A DNA stretch of 64,000 nt from the NCBI RefSeq assembly GCF_050490315.1, contig NZ_JBNPEO010000003.1, forward strand, positions 248,001-312,000, written 5' to 3'. The first letter of the stretch is position 1, and each line of letters starts with the position of its first letter. The DNA comes from JBNPEO01 sp050490315 (GTDB lineage: Bacteria > Actinomycetota > Actinomycetes > Actinomycetales > Micrococcaceae). The notes below the pieces were generated by a model. It saw only the letters and a list, made by a program, of their open reading frames with translations, did no database searches and had not been told where the DNA came from. The position numbers and the translations under genes were made by a program. Positions 42,719 through 50,784 of this stretch are shown here, one piece after another.

Positions 42719-43722
42719 TTCTCGTCCTTCTCAGTGAGTCCACCCTTGACTGCCTCTGGTGCAATCAAACCAGCGGCATCGGTACCAACGATTGATTCGT
42801 CGTCGGCCTCAAGAACGTTCTCAAGTTCCTTGATACCTTCGGCGTCACCCAAGTCCACGTCGTGGTGAGCACCGAGGTAAGCATCAATAACCGCCTGGTT
42901 TTTCATGACCTCGTTGGGTGGGCCTTCAGCAACAACTTTGCCTTCAGCCATCACCACAACCCAGTCGGCAATGTGGCGGACCATGTGCATGTCATGCTCA
43001 ACAAAGAGCACTGTCATACCTTCGGCCTTGAGGTTCTTGATGTGATCCAAAAGAGACTGGGTCAAGGCGGGGTTCACACCAGCCATGGGCTCATCCAACA
43101 TCACGAGCTTGGGCTCTGTCATCAAGGAACGGGCCATTTCAAGAAGCTTGCGCTGACCGCCGGAAAGCGAAGCAGCGTAGTCATCTTTTTTGGCGTCCAG
43201 TTTGAACTTCTCCAGCAACACCTGAGCCTGAGCGGTGATTTCCTTCTCGCGGCCGCCCCACAAGTTCCTAAAGAGCGCGTGCGTGAGGCGCTCGCCGGAC
43301 TGGCGCGCACCGCCCAGACGCATGTTCTCCATAACTGTCAGCTTGCCCATAACTTTGGTGAGCTGGAAGGTCCGGACCATGCCCATCCGGGCCACCTTGT
43401 AGGAGGAAACCCCTGCGAGGTCCTGTCCCTCAAACTGCCACTTGCCGGTGTTAGGGATGTCGAAACCCGTGAGCAAGTTAAAGAGGGTGGTTTTACCGGC
43501 GCCGTTGGGACCAATCAACGCAGTAATCTTGTGGCGTGGAATCTCCAAGTACTCCACATCAACGGCATTAATGCCGCCAAAGCTGCGTGAGACGTTCTCT
43601 GCCACCACAATTGGATCCCGTTTTTTGCAGCCGGGCGCAACTTCGCCTACTGCGATGGGCCGGTCATCGGTCATGTAGTCGATGTCAGTATCTCCGGCGT
43701 TCTGTGCCGCTTGAGTACTCAT
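42715..43722 (-). CDS. livG: LivG-type ABC transporter ATP-binding protein
   Basis: 335 residues, longer than the typical 255 because of a 30-residue N-terminal lead and a 45-residue acidic C-terminal tail. Walker A GPNGAGKTT, signature LSGGQRKLLE, Walker B LVMLDEPMAGV, switch VEHDMHMV, and the LivG-specific C-terminal GKVVAEGPPNEV. Forms a heterodimer with LivF. Overlaps livM by 4 nt. Confidence 0.95.
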   Translation of the reverse strand: MSTQAAQNAGDTDIDYMTDDRPIAVGEVAPGCKKRDPIVVAENVSRSFGGINAVDVEYLEIPRHKITALIGPNGAGKTTLFNLLTGFDIPNTGKWQFEGQDLAGVSSYKVARMGMVRTFQLTKVMGKLTVMENMRLGGARQSGERLTHALFRNLWGGREKEITAQAQVLLEKFKLDAKKDDYAASLSGGQRKLLEMARSLMTEPKLVMLDEPMAGVNPALTQSLLDHIKNLKAEGMTVLFVEHDMHMVRHIADWVVVMAEGKVVAEGPPNEVMKNQAVIDAYLGAHHDVDLGDAEGIKELENVLEADDESIVGTDAAGLIAPEAVKGGLTEKDEK

Positions 43723-44687
43723 GCGAACGCGAGCTCCTTCTTATTGCCGAACACGCCTTGAGGCCTAAAGATCATCAGAAGCATCAGGGCAACACCCACC
43801 ATGATGTAGCGCAGCTGACCTGCTTGAGTAGTGGAGAGCCAAGTAACAGCACCTGACTCAACCAGCCCGGAGAGAATGCCTTGGGTGAGTGAGAGCACCA
43901 CCCAGAAGATCATGGCACCAATCACCGGGCCCAGAACCGTGGCCATACCACCCAGCAGCAAACAGGTCCACAGGAAGAACGTGAGATCGGTGGCGTAGTT
44001 GGCCGGCTGAACTGCGCCGCGGGGCAGCGTAAAGATCATGCCCGCGAGTGCGCCAAGCACACCACCAATCACCAAGGCCTGCATTTTGTACGCGTAGACG
44101 TTTTTACCGAGCGAACGCACAGCGTTCTCATCCTCACGGATGCCCTTCAGTACACGGCCCCAGGGGCTGCGCATCAGGAGCCAAACCAGCACACAAGCCA
44201 GGATCACTACAATCCAGGCCACAACACGGATAAAGAAGTCGCGGTTGTTCATCCCGAAGTACTCACCTTCAGGGAAGGGGTTCATGGCGTAGAACCCGCC
44301 TTCAAAGGCCGCCAGACCGTTGGCCGAACCGGTGACGGCGGTCAACTGATTGGTGGTGACGATGTAGCGAACAATTTCAGCCGCGGCAATTGTCACAATG
44401 GCCAGATAGTCTGCACGAAGCCGAAGCGTCGGGATACCTAGAAGTAGGGCGAACAACGCCGAGCAGGCTACTGCGATCAGCAGGCCCACAAAGAAATTCA
44501 CGTGGAAGCTCAAAGTGGAGATAGCGAAGCCATAAGCACCCACGGCCATAAAACCGGCTTGGCCGAAGTTCAATAGCCCTGAGTAGCCAAAGTGTACGGC
44601 GAGACCCAAAGCGGCAAGCGCGTAAGCGGCCGTTGTGGGGCTGAATATTTCACCCGCGGCGCTGGAAAAAATAAATCCGAAGTCCAT
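43719..44687 (-). CDS. livM: LivM-type ABC transporter permease
   Basis: 322 residues, ATG with AGGAGAAA upstream. BPD_transp_2 permease with eight to ten membrane segments. YALAALGLAVHFGYSGLLNFGQAGFMAVGAYGFA is the family motif, followed by SPWGRVLKGIREDENAVRSLGKNVYAYK on the cytoplasmic side, which docks the ATPases. Works with LivH. Confidence 0.94.
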   Translation of the reverse strand: MDFGFIFSSAAGEIFSPTTAAYALAALGLAVHFGYSGLLNFGQAGFMAVGAYGFAISTLSFHVNFFVGLLIAVACSALFALLLGIPTLRLRADYLAIVTIAAAEIVRYIVTTNQLTAVTGSANGLAAFEGGFYAMNPFPEGEYFGMNNRDFFIRVVAWIVVILACVLVWLLMRSPWGRVLKGIREDENAVRSLGKNVYAYKMQALVIGGVLGALAGMIFTLPRGAVQPANYATDLTFFLWTCLLLGGMATVLGPVIGAMIFWVVLSLTQGILSGLVESGAVTWLSTTQAGQLRYIMVGVALMLLMIFRPQGVFGNKKELAFA

Positions 44688-44696
44688 TTGTTTCTC

Positions 44697-46028
44697 CTAA
44701 CCCACACGCTCGCGCCGGCCCAAGATGCCTTGGGGACGGAACAAAAGAACAACGATCATGATGAATAGGGCACCCACGTATTTCAGGTCAGCTGCCAGTC
44801 CGAAGACTGTGGTGAGCTCAACGAAGATACCCACTACTACCGAACCTATGAGTGCACCAAAGACGGTACCCAGGCCACCGAGTGTTACACCGGCGAAGAT
44901 GAGTAGCAGGATTTGCTGGCCCATGTCGAACGTGACTCCCGGGCGGTAATAAGCCCACAGGATGCCGCCGAGTGAAGCAAGGATGCCACCGGTGACCCAG
45001 ACAATGCGGATCACCCCGTCTACGTCAATTCCCGAGGCTGCTGCGAGTGCCGGGTTGTCAGCCACTGCGCGAGTTGCTTTACCGAGTCGCGTTTTGAGCA
45101 GGACAATTCCGACGATGGCAATGACAACGGCGCTGATCAGCAAGGACCAGAGGTTGTTGGGGGAGATGGAGATCGGGCCCAGCTGAATGTCAGCGCTCTG
45201 CGCGAATGGGAGTTGCTGGGTTGCGCCACCAAAGAAGAACAAGATGGTGTAGCGCACGGCCAGTGCTAGGCCGATGCTAACGATCATCATGGGCACCAAA
45301 CCAGTGCCCCGTCGTCGTAGTGGTTTCCACAATGCTGCATCTTGCACGTAGCCGAAGAGGCCGCCACCCACGATTGCCAGAAGAATCGCGAGCCAGAACG
45401 GCATCCCGATGGCGTTGAAGGCAAAGACCAGCACAGCACCCATGGTGACCATTTCACTGTGCGCAAAGTTGGTCAGGCCAGTGGTGCCGAAAATGAGCGA
45501 AAGTCCAACTGCGGCCAAAGCGAGCAGCAAGCCAAAACTCAGGCCCGCCACCAAGCGGTTGAGCAGATTCTGGCCGAAGTCCTGTTGTTGAACCACAATT
45601 CCTTTACCAAAAGCAAAGATGGTTCCTTGGTTTGAGGTCTCGGTGAACGTGATGGTCCGAGGGTTTTGCTGACCGTCTGCCAGTTTGATGCCCTCGGGCA
45701 ATGAGGCCTCATCAAGAGTTACTTCGTAGCTACCCTTGCTTGGCACTCCAATTTCCCAGGCGCCGTTCGCAGCAGAGGTGGCTGAACCTTCAAAGCCTTG
45801 CCCCTTGGCGGTGATCTTGACTCCTTCAAGGGGTTTGCCCTCGTTGCGAAGGAATCCACTAATGCTGTTCACGAAGTTTTCTGGGCTGGGTGATGGCGAG
45901 GGTGTGGCGGCAGTAGCTGCTGGCGCGAATGCGATCATCAGGGCAATAACGGCTGTGATCATCGATCCGACGGCGGATAGCCGTGCGCCGAGCCGTCGAC
46001 GTGACGGGTTACTCGGTGTAGGTCTCAA
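44697..46028 (-). CDS. livH: LivH-type ABC permease with N-terminal signal peptide and extracellular beta domain
   Basis: 443 residues from TTG 46028, selected by GGAGG 7 nt upstream; no in-frame ATG gives a sensible shorter start before the domain. Residues 1-45 form a signal-like segment (basic lead, hydrophobic MITAVIALMIAFAPAATAA). Residues about 55-135 are a carboxypeptidase-regulatory-like beta sandwich (SGFLRNEGKPLEGVKITAKGQ ... ANGAWEIGVP) that would lie outside the cell. The LivH permease (about 150-440) has LAAVGLSLIFGTTGLTNFAHSEMVTMGA and the typical EAA-like loop TRLGKATRAVADNPALAAASGID. Standard LivH is about 300 residues, so the extra 140 are an addition. First gene of livHMGF; a CRP-like box lies 100 nt upstream. 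Confidence 0.9.
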   Translation of the reverse strand: MRPTPSNPSRRRLGARLSAVGSMITAVIALMIAFAPAATAATPSPSPSPENFVNSISGFLRNEGKPLEGVKITAKGQGFEGSATSAANGAWEIGVPSKGSYEVTLDEASLPEGIKLADGQQNPRTITFTETSNQGTIFAFGKGIVVQQQDFGQNLLNRLVAGLSFGLLLALAAVGLSLIFGTTGLTNFAHSEMVTMGAVLVFAFNAIGMPFWLAILLAIVGGGLFGYVQDAALWKPLRRRGTGLVPMMIVSIGLALAVRYTILFFFGGATQQLPFAQSADIQLGPISISPNNLWSLLISAVVIAIVGIVLLKTRLGKATRAVADNPALAAASGIDVDGVIRIVWVTGGILASLGGILWAYYRPGVTFDMGQQILLLIFAGVTLGGLGTVFGALIGSVVVGIFVELTTVFGLAADLKYVGALFIMIVVLLFRPQGILGRRERVG

Positions 46029-46338
46029 GTCCAAACCTCCGCATGGGGGTCCTGGCCGCCAAAGATTGGCGGCGAAATGGAAGAAAGTGCATCTGCGCGG
46101 CCGCTTTCGGGGAGTTGCCGTTGTGATGTGGATCACCAGTTGTGTGCCCATGTTACAGCGCGTATGTTCCAAAAAGATGCTGGTATTGGCCTCCGTTGAT
46201 TGCGAGGCGGTAACAACATGTCCGGATTCGGGGAGATTCGGTCGGCGAAGCATCACACTGGGAACTAATCGCACGTGTTGATCGTGAGAGTTGATAGCGT
46301 GAACTAACACTCGCCCCCTTAGTAGGAGGACAATTTTT
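46029..46338. other. divergent intergenic region livH / Bax-inhibitor gene
   Basis: 310 nt carrying the control regions of both genes. Contains the CRP-like site at 46122-46137 and the ribosome binding site AGGAGGA before 46339. I see no small gene or structured RNA in it. Confidence 0.6.
46122..46137 (-). promoter_or_regulatory. CRP/GlxR-like site upstream of livHMGF
   Basis: TGTGA-TGTGGA-TCACC matches TGTGA-N6-TCACA at nine of ten positions, 94 nt upstream of the livH start. The same type of box precedes the binding-protein gene. Confidence 0.5.
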
Positions 46339-47205
46339 ATGGCCGCCGGTGGTAACCCGATCTTCAACGGCAAGCAGTTTAATGGCGCACTTAAGACGCC
46401 GCCCGCAGTACCCAATGGCTACAACCAGCCGTATAACCCTGGGATGCAGCAGGGGCAGTTGAGTCAAGAGCAACTCCAAGACATGTATAACCGTCCCGCC
46501 GCTGGTCCTGCGCAGACCGGCCGGATGAGCTACGACGACGTCATCATGAAGACGCTCGCGTGCTTGGGATTCGTTCTTGTTGGCGCAGCCATTACGTTGG
46601 TCTTGGCGCCGCAATCCTTGCAGATGCCGCTGATGGTGCTTGGCGCCATTGGTGGATTTGTGTTGGCGATGGTCAACACCTTTAAGAAGCAGCCGTCACC
46701 GGCCCTGATCCTCGCCTATGCATTCCTAGAGGGTTTGTTCCTGGGCGGTATCACCAAGGTTCTGGACCTTGCTTACCCGGGTGTTGGCCTGCAGGCAGTT
46801 ATTGGAACGCTTGCAGTCTTTGGCGTTACCCTTTTGCTTTTCAAAAATGGCAAGGTACGTGCCACCCCCAAGGCTATGCGCTTCTTTATGATCGCCATGG
46901 CTGGCTATGCACTCTTTAGCTTGGTGAACCTAGGCCTGATGCTCTTTGGGGTAGTCAATGACCCGTGGGGCCTGCGCACCAGCGTGGAAATCTTTGGTAT
47001 CCCGCTCGGAGTTTTGGTGGGTCTGCTGGCAGTTGGCTTGGCTGCGTTCTCGCTCATTATGGATTTCACCAACATTGAAGCTGGCGTCCGCAACGGTGCC
47101 CCGGCTCGCTTTGCTTGGACTGCGGCATTCGGCCTGACTGTCACCCTCGTGTGGCTTTACGTCGAGATCCTGCGGATCCTCTCGATCTTGCGCGGCAACG
47201 ACTAA
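46339..47205 (+). CDS. Bax inhibitor-1/YccA family membrane protein
   Basis: 288 residues, ATG with AGGAGGA upstream. The first 60 residues are soluble and rich in Asn, Gln, Pro and Gly. Seven membrane segments follow, with the family motif FLEGLFLGGITKVLDLAYPGVGLQAVIGT and the C-terminal DFTNIEAGVRNGAPARFAWTAAFGLTVTLVWLYVEILRIL. Homologues are pH-sensitive calcium leak channels or regulate membrane proteolysis; no role is established for the actinobacterial branch. Confidence 0.93.
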   Translation: MAAGGNPIFNGKQFNGALKTPPAVPNGYNQPYNPGMQQGQLSQEQLQDMYNRPAAGPAQTGRMSYDDVIMKTLACLGFVLVGAAITLVLAPQSLQMPLMVLGAIGGFVLAMVNTFKKQPSPALILAYAFLEGLFLGGITKVLDLAYPGVGLQAVIGTLAVFGVTLLLFKNGKVRATPKAMRFFMIAMAGYALFSLVNLGLMLFGVVNDPWGLRTSVEIFGIPLGVLVGLLAVGLAAFSLIMDFTNIEAGVRNGAPARFAWTAAFGLTVTLVWLYVEILRILSILRGND

Positions 47206-47226
47206 TCCAGGGCCGCCGCAAAGTAC

Positions 47227-47270
47227 AAAAGGGAAGGGCACCAACCGTTTGGTTGGTGCCCTTCCCTTTT
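47227..47270. terminator. bidirectional terminator between Bax-inhibitor gene and galK
   Basis: Perfect 20-bp stem with AAAAGGGAAGGG base, loop GTTT, and a T-run on each side (47227-47270). It serves two convergent genes. Confidence 0.92.
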
Positions 47271-47287
47271 GTTGGGTGGACGCGCGC

Positions 47288-48448
47288 TTAGCGGTTGCGC
47301 TGTGCGCCAGCCGCCGGAGTCACAGTGAAGATGTCCGGTAGCGTAAATCCCGCTTCGGCAAAGGCCTGTACGACGGCGGTACGTACCTTTTCTTCTTCAC
47401 CCGCCGGGGTGAGGGCAATCGCTGCCCCGCCAAAACCGCCGCCAGTCATCCGTGAACCAATAGCGCCGTTGGAACGCGCCGTGTCCACAGCAAGATCTAG
47501 TTCGGGGCAGGAAATTTCGAAGTCGTCCCGCATGGAAACGTGACTGGCATCCAGTAGGGCGCCGATCGCCGTCGGGCCTTCTGCCCTCAGTTTTTCAACG
47601 GTGCGCAGTACACGATCGTTTTCGGTGACCACGTGGCGGACCCGCCGGAAGGTCACGTCATCGAGCTTGGACTGTGCCTCATCCAGAGCCGAGACGTCCA
47701 GATCGCGCAGCGCGGGGACGCCCATCACTCGGGCGCCTTCCTCGCATGCGGCGCGGCGGGAGGCGTAACCACCGTCAGCATGTGAGTGGGCAACCTTGGT
47801 GTCGATGACAAGCATCACCAGGCCTGCCGGTGCAGCTTCAAAGGGGACTAACTCAACGTGCTGATCGCGGCAGTCCAAAAACACCGCATGGCCTTCTGCT
47901 CCGCGCAGAGATGCTGACTGGTCCATAATTCCTGTGGGAGCGCCCACAAAGTCATTTTCGGCACGTTGAGTGGTTAGCACCATTTCCTCTGCGGTCAGGC
48001 CTGCACCCGTGAGGTCATTGAGAGCCGTGATCGTGGCGCATTCAATCGCGTGGGAAGAGGACAGCCCGGCACCCAGCGGAACTGTGGAGTCCAAGAGCAG
48101 ATCAAAGCCCGGAACATTGATGCCACGCTGCTGCAAAGCCCACACAACACCGAGCGGGTATTTGGTCCAACCGTGAGCTTCGCCCGGCTCCAAACCATCC
48201 AGCGGAGCTTGGGTGACCCCCTGATCGCCGTAGGTGGACAGTAAGCGAATGACGTTGTCGTCACGGCGCCGAACTGCAACACGGGCCACCTTGTCGATAG
48301 CGAACGGCAGCACAAATCCCTCGTTGTAATCGGTGTGCTCGCCAATCAGGTTGACTCGGCCTGGTGCCTGCCATAGACCATCCGGTGCAGTACCGAAGAC
48401 AGCCTCGAATTCGCGCACAAGGCTCTCATCATTGAAGTTCTCTACCAA
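47288..48448 (-). CDS. galK: galactokinase
   Basis: 386 residues, GHMP kinase. Phosphorylates galactose at C1. Signatures: GRVNLIGEHTDYNEGFVLPFAID, the ATP loop PLGAGLSSSHAIECA, the catalytic Asp in DQSASLRGAEGHAVFLDCRD, and GSRMTGGGFGGAAIAL. The TTG start at 48448 lies 2 nt after the galT stop, with AGAAGGG in the galT 3' end as ribosome binding site, giving coupling to galT. No better in-frame ATG exists near. Confidence 0.95.
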   Translation of the reverse strand: MVENFNDESLVREFEAVFGTAPDGLWQAPGRVNLIGEHTDYNEGFVLPFAIDKVARVAVRRRDDNVIRLLSTYGDQGVTQAPLDGLEPGEAHGWTKYPLGVVWALQQRGINVPGFDLLLDSTVPLGAGLSSSHAIECATITALNDLTGAGLTAEEMVLTTQRAENDFVGAPTGIMDQSASLRGAEGHAVFLDCRDQHVELVPFEAAPAGLVMLVIDTKVAHSHADGGYASRRAACEEGARVMGVPALRDLDVSALDEAQSKLDDVTFRRVRHVVTENDRVLRTVEKLRAEGPTAIGALLDASHVSMRDDFEISCPELDLAVDTARSNGAIGSRMTGGGFGGAAIALTPAGEEEKVRTAVVQAFAEAGFTLPDIFTVTPAAGAQRNR

Positions 48449-48450
48449 AA

Positions 48451-49569
48451 CTAGGCACCCTTCTGTGCTGCTGTGCGGGGCTCGGTGGGTGCGTTGCGCA
48501 AGGCCTCTGCAACGCTCTCCGGGGTTGTGTCGTTAATAAACGCGCCCATGGCGGCCTCGGAGCCGGCCAAGAACTTCAGTTTGTCTGCAGCGCGGCGCGG
48601 GGAGGTCAATTGCAAGTGGAAGTAGCTCGCAGGGCGGAAGTGATTGTCTACTGGAGCTTGATGCCAAGCAGCAATGTACGGTGTGGGGGTGGGGTAGAGG
48701 TTGTCTACCTTGCCCAGAAGCTGCAGGTACAAGAAAGTGAGCTCGTCCTTTTCTTCACCGCTTAGACCAGCGAAGTCTGCGACTTGCCGGTGTGGTGCCA
48801 AATGGACCTCCAGGGGCCAACGGGCGGCGAAGGGAACGTAGGCGCTGAAGTGTTCGCCTTCGAGAATGATCCGGGAACCGTCGTTACGTTCTTGGCGCAA
48901 AATGGAACCGGTGAGCGTCTCCCGCCCATCGGAGTCGTCATAAAATTTCCGCGCCGCTTTGGCGAGTACTTCTCCGCGCGGGGTGATGTACGGGTAAGCG
49001 TAAATCTGACCGTGCGGGTGGTGGAGTGTGACGCCGATGTCGGCGCCACGATTCTCAAAGGGGAACACCTGCTTGATGCCGGGCAGTGCTGACAGGGCAG
49101 CTGTCCGCTGTGACCAAGCCTCCACCACGGTTCGAGCACGCTCGTGACTCAGCCCGCCGAAGGAACCAGTGTGTTCTGGGGTGAAAGTGACAACCTCACA
49201 GCGACCAAAAGCGGTTCCACGGGTGCCCCATACAGGCGCCTGTGGGATCTCGCCTTGATCTGGGCCCAAGGAAGGGAAGCGGTTCTCAAAGACGACAACC
49301 TCGTAGTCCGGAGCCGGAATTTCGGTTGCATTGTTGGGGGTGGTGGGGCAGATGGGGCACTGATCTGCTGGTGGCAAGTGTGTGCGGCTCTGCCGGTGTG
49401 CGGCGACGGCAACCCACTCGCCGCTCAGGGCGTCAAAACGAACCTCACCCGGCTTACTCCGGGCGCCGAGGTCCCGAAGGTCTGGGTAATTTCGATCGGC
49501 ACCGGGCGCAGCGTCAAAGTAAATCAGCTCCCGGCCATCGGCCATACGAGTGCTGGTAATCGAAGTCAT
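48451..49569 (-). CDS. galT: galactose-1-phosphate uridylyltransferase
   Basis: 372 residues from ATG 49569, judged by the conserved N-terminus; the frame runs further to 49695 without homology-like sequence. Transfers UMP from UDP-glucose to galactose-1-phosphate. HHPHGQIYAYPYI has the catalytic HPH, and CPICP in DQCPICPTTPNN is the zinc-binding Cys pair near residue 80; ENRFPS and WHQAPVDN are also present. Forms galTK and is divergent from an aldose epimerase gene, separated by an A/T-rich palindrome. galE is not in the window. Confidence 0.96.
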   Translation of the reverse strand: MTSITSTRMADGRELIYFDAAPGADRNYPDLRDLGARSKPGEVRFDALSGEWVAVAAHRQSRTHLPPADQCPICPTTPNNATEIPAPDYEVVVFENRFPSLGPDQGEIPQAPVWGTRGTAFGRCEVVTFTPEHTGSFGGLSHERARTVVEAWSQRTAALSALPGIKQVFPFENRGADIGVTLHHPHGQIYAYPYITPRGEVLAKAARKFYDDSDGRETLTGSILRQERNDGSRIILEGEHFSAYVPFAARWPLEVHLAPHRQVADFAGLSGEEKDELTFLYLQLLGKVDNLYPTPTPYIAAWHQAPVDNHFRPASYFHLQLTSPRRAADKLKFLAGSEAAMGAFINDTTPESVAEALRNAPTEPRTAAQKGA

Positions 49570-49660
49570 AAGCGGCCTTAGCGAGACGGCGGAACCATGT
49601 GGAGCTCCCAACAACGCGAGTGCATCACAGAACCGCAATGAGCAGAAACGAATAATTTCT

Positions 49661-49681
49661 AACAAAATATAACATTTTGTT
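49661..49681. promoter_or_regulatory. palindromic operator between galT and the epimerase gene
   Basis: AACAAAAT-ATAAC-ATTTTGTT: a perfect 8-bp inverted repeat with a 5-nt spacer, in an unusually A/T-rich island (about 49650-49690). Position between divergent galactose genes suggests a repressor site (DeoR or LacI type); the regulator is not in the window. Confidence 0.6.
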
Positions 49682-49716
49682 TCCTTTGTAACCACGTATT
49701 TCTCGAAGGAGAGCCC

Positions 49717-50709
49717 ATGGGCTTCGGGCTAACACGGTACGGTATAGCCATGCATGAGGGTAACGATCCAACCGAATCCAGCACCAGCAGCGAGGCTGCT
49801 CACGTGCGCCGTTTTGCCACTGGCCGCCAGTTTGAGCTGCGCCGCGGCGAAGAGCTCGCGGTTATTGCCGAGCTCGGCGCGAGCCTGCGGCTCTATAGCA
49901 AAAACGGTGTACAGCTCACTGAGACTTACGCCGACGACGAGATCCCGCCTGGTGCCAGCGGTGTGACGTTAGCACCTTGGGCCAATCGGGTAGATGGCGG
50001 CGTCTGGTTGCTCAACGGCAAAAAGCAGCAGCTGGATATCACCGAAGTTTCTCGCAACAATGCGAGCCATGGCCTCTTGCGCAATGCCGGATATTCGCTC
50101 GTTGAGGAAAGCGAGCACTCTGTCACTCTCGAAGCAACGGTGTTCCCTCAACATGGTTACCCTTTTTTGGTTCGCCACCGCGTGCAGTACGCATTGGCAG
50201 CCGAGGGTGGGCTGGAAGTTCAGCAAACACTGATCAACGACACCCCTGACCCTGCTCCAGTGGTCTTGGGTTCTCACCCCTATTTGCGCCTAGGAGATGT
50301 GGATCCGTCAACCGTGACCTTGACCGTCCCCGGCGCAACCCGCTTGGTGGCTGACGAGCGATTGATTCCCCGCAGCTCCGAATCCGTTTCAGGTGACTTT
50401 GATCTTCGCGCAGGAAAGGTCGTCGGGGAGCTGGATATTGATGTGGCCATCACCGACCTGGAGTTCACAAATGGGCGCGCAGTGTCCACGCTGGCTGATC
50501 CCGCTGGACGCACCGTCTCGCTCTGGCAAGACGAAACATGCCAGTACGTGCATATATATGTCACCAACGGATTCCCCGGACGGACTTTCGCTGTTGCCGT
50601 TGAACCCATGACAGGTCCTGCAAATGCTTTCAATTCAGGCGAAGGGCTCAACTGGGTTGCCGCTGGCGCACAGTTCTCCATGACGTGGGGAATTCAGGCT
50701 CAGCTGTAG
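49717..50709 (+). CDS. galM: aldose 1-epimerase family protein
   Basis: 330 residues from ATG 49717, which has AAGGAG at 5 nt. A second in-frame ATG at 49750 is preceded by TACGGT ending 6 nt upstream, so a leaderless form 11 residues shorter is also possible. Galactose mutarotase fold: GASLRLYSKNGVQL, WANRVDGGVW, NNASHGLLRNAGY (first catalytic His), GSHPYLRLG (second His), the Asp in TDLEF, and the C-terminal AVEPMTGPANAFNSGEGL with the catalytic Glu. Divergent partner of galTK in galactose use. Confidence 0.92.
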   Translation: MGFGLTRYGIAMHEGNDPTESSTSSEAAHVRRFATGRQFELRRGEELAVIAELGASLRLYSKNGVQLTETYADDEIPPGASGVTLAPWANRVDGGVWLLNGKKQQLDITEVSRNNASHGLLRNAGYSLVEESEHSVTLEATVFPQHGYPFLVRHRVQYALAAEGGLEVQQTLINDTPDPAPVVLGSHPYLRLGDVDPSTVTLTVPGATRLVADERLIPRSSESVSGDFDLRAGKVVGELDIDVAITDLEFTNGRAVSTLADPAGRTVSLWQDETCQYVHIYVTNGFPGRTFAVAVEPMTGPANAFNSGEGLNWVAAGAQFSMTWGIQAQL

Positions 50710-50784
50710 TGTCGGCGATCAAAAACCGCTAGTACAGAATGGACGTCATTTCGCGTTGAGCGCTCGCTGGTGAACTATTAACGT

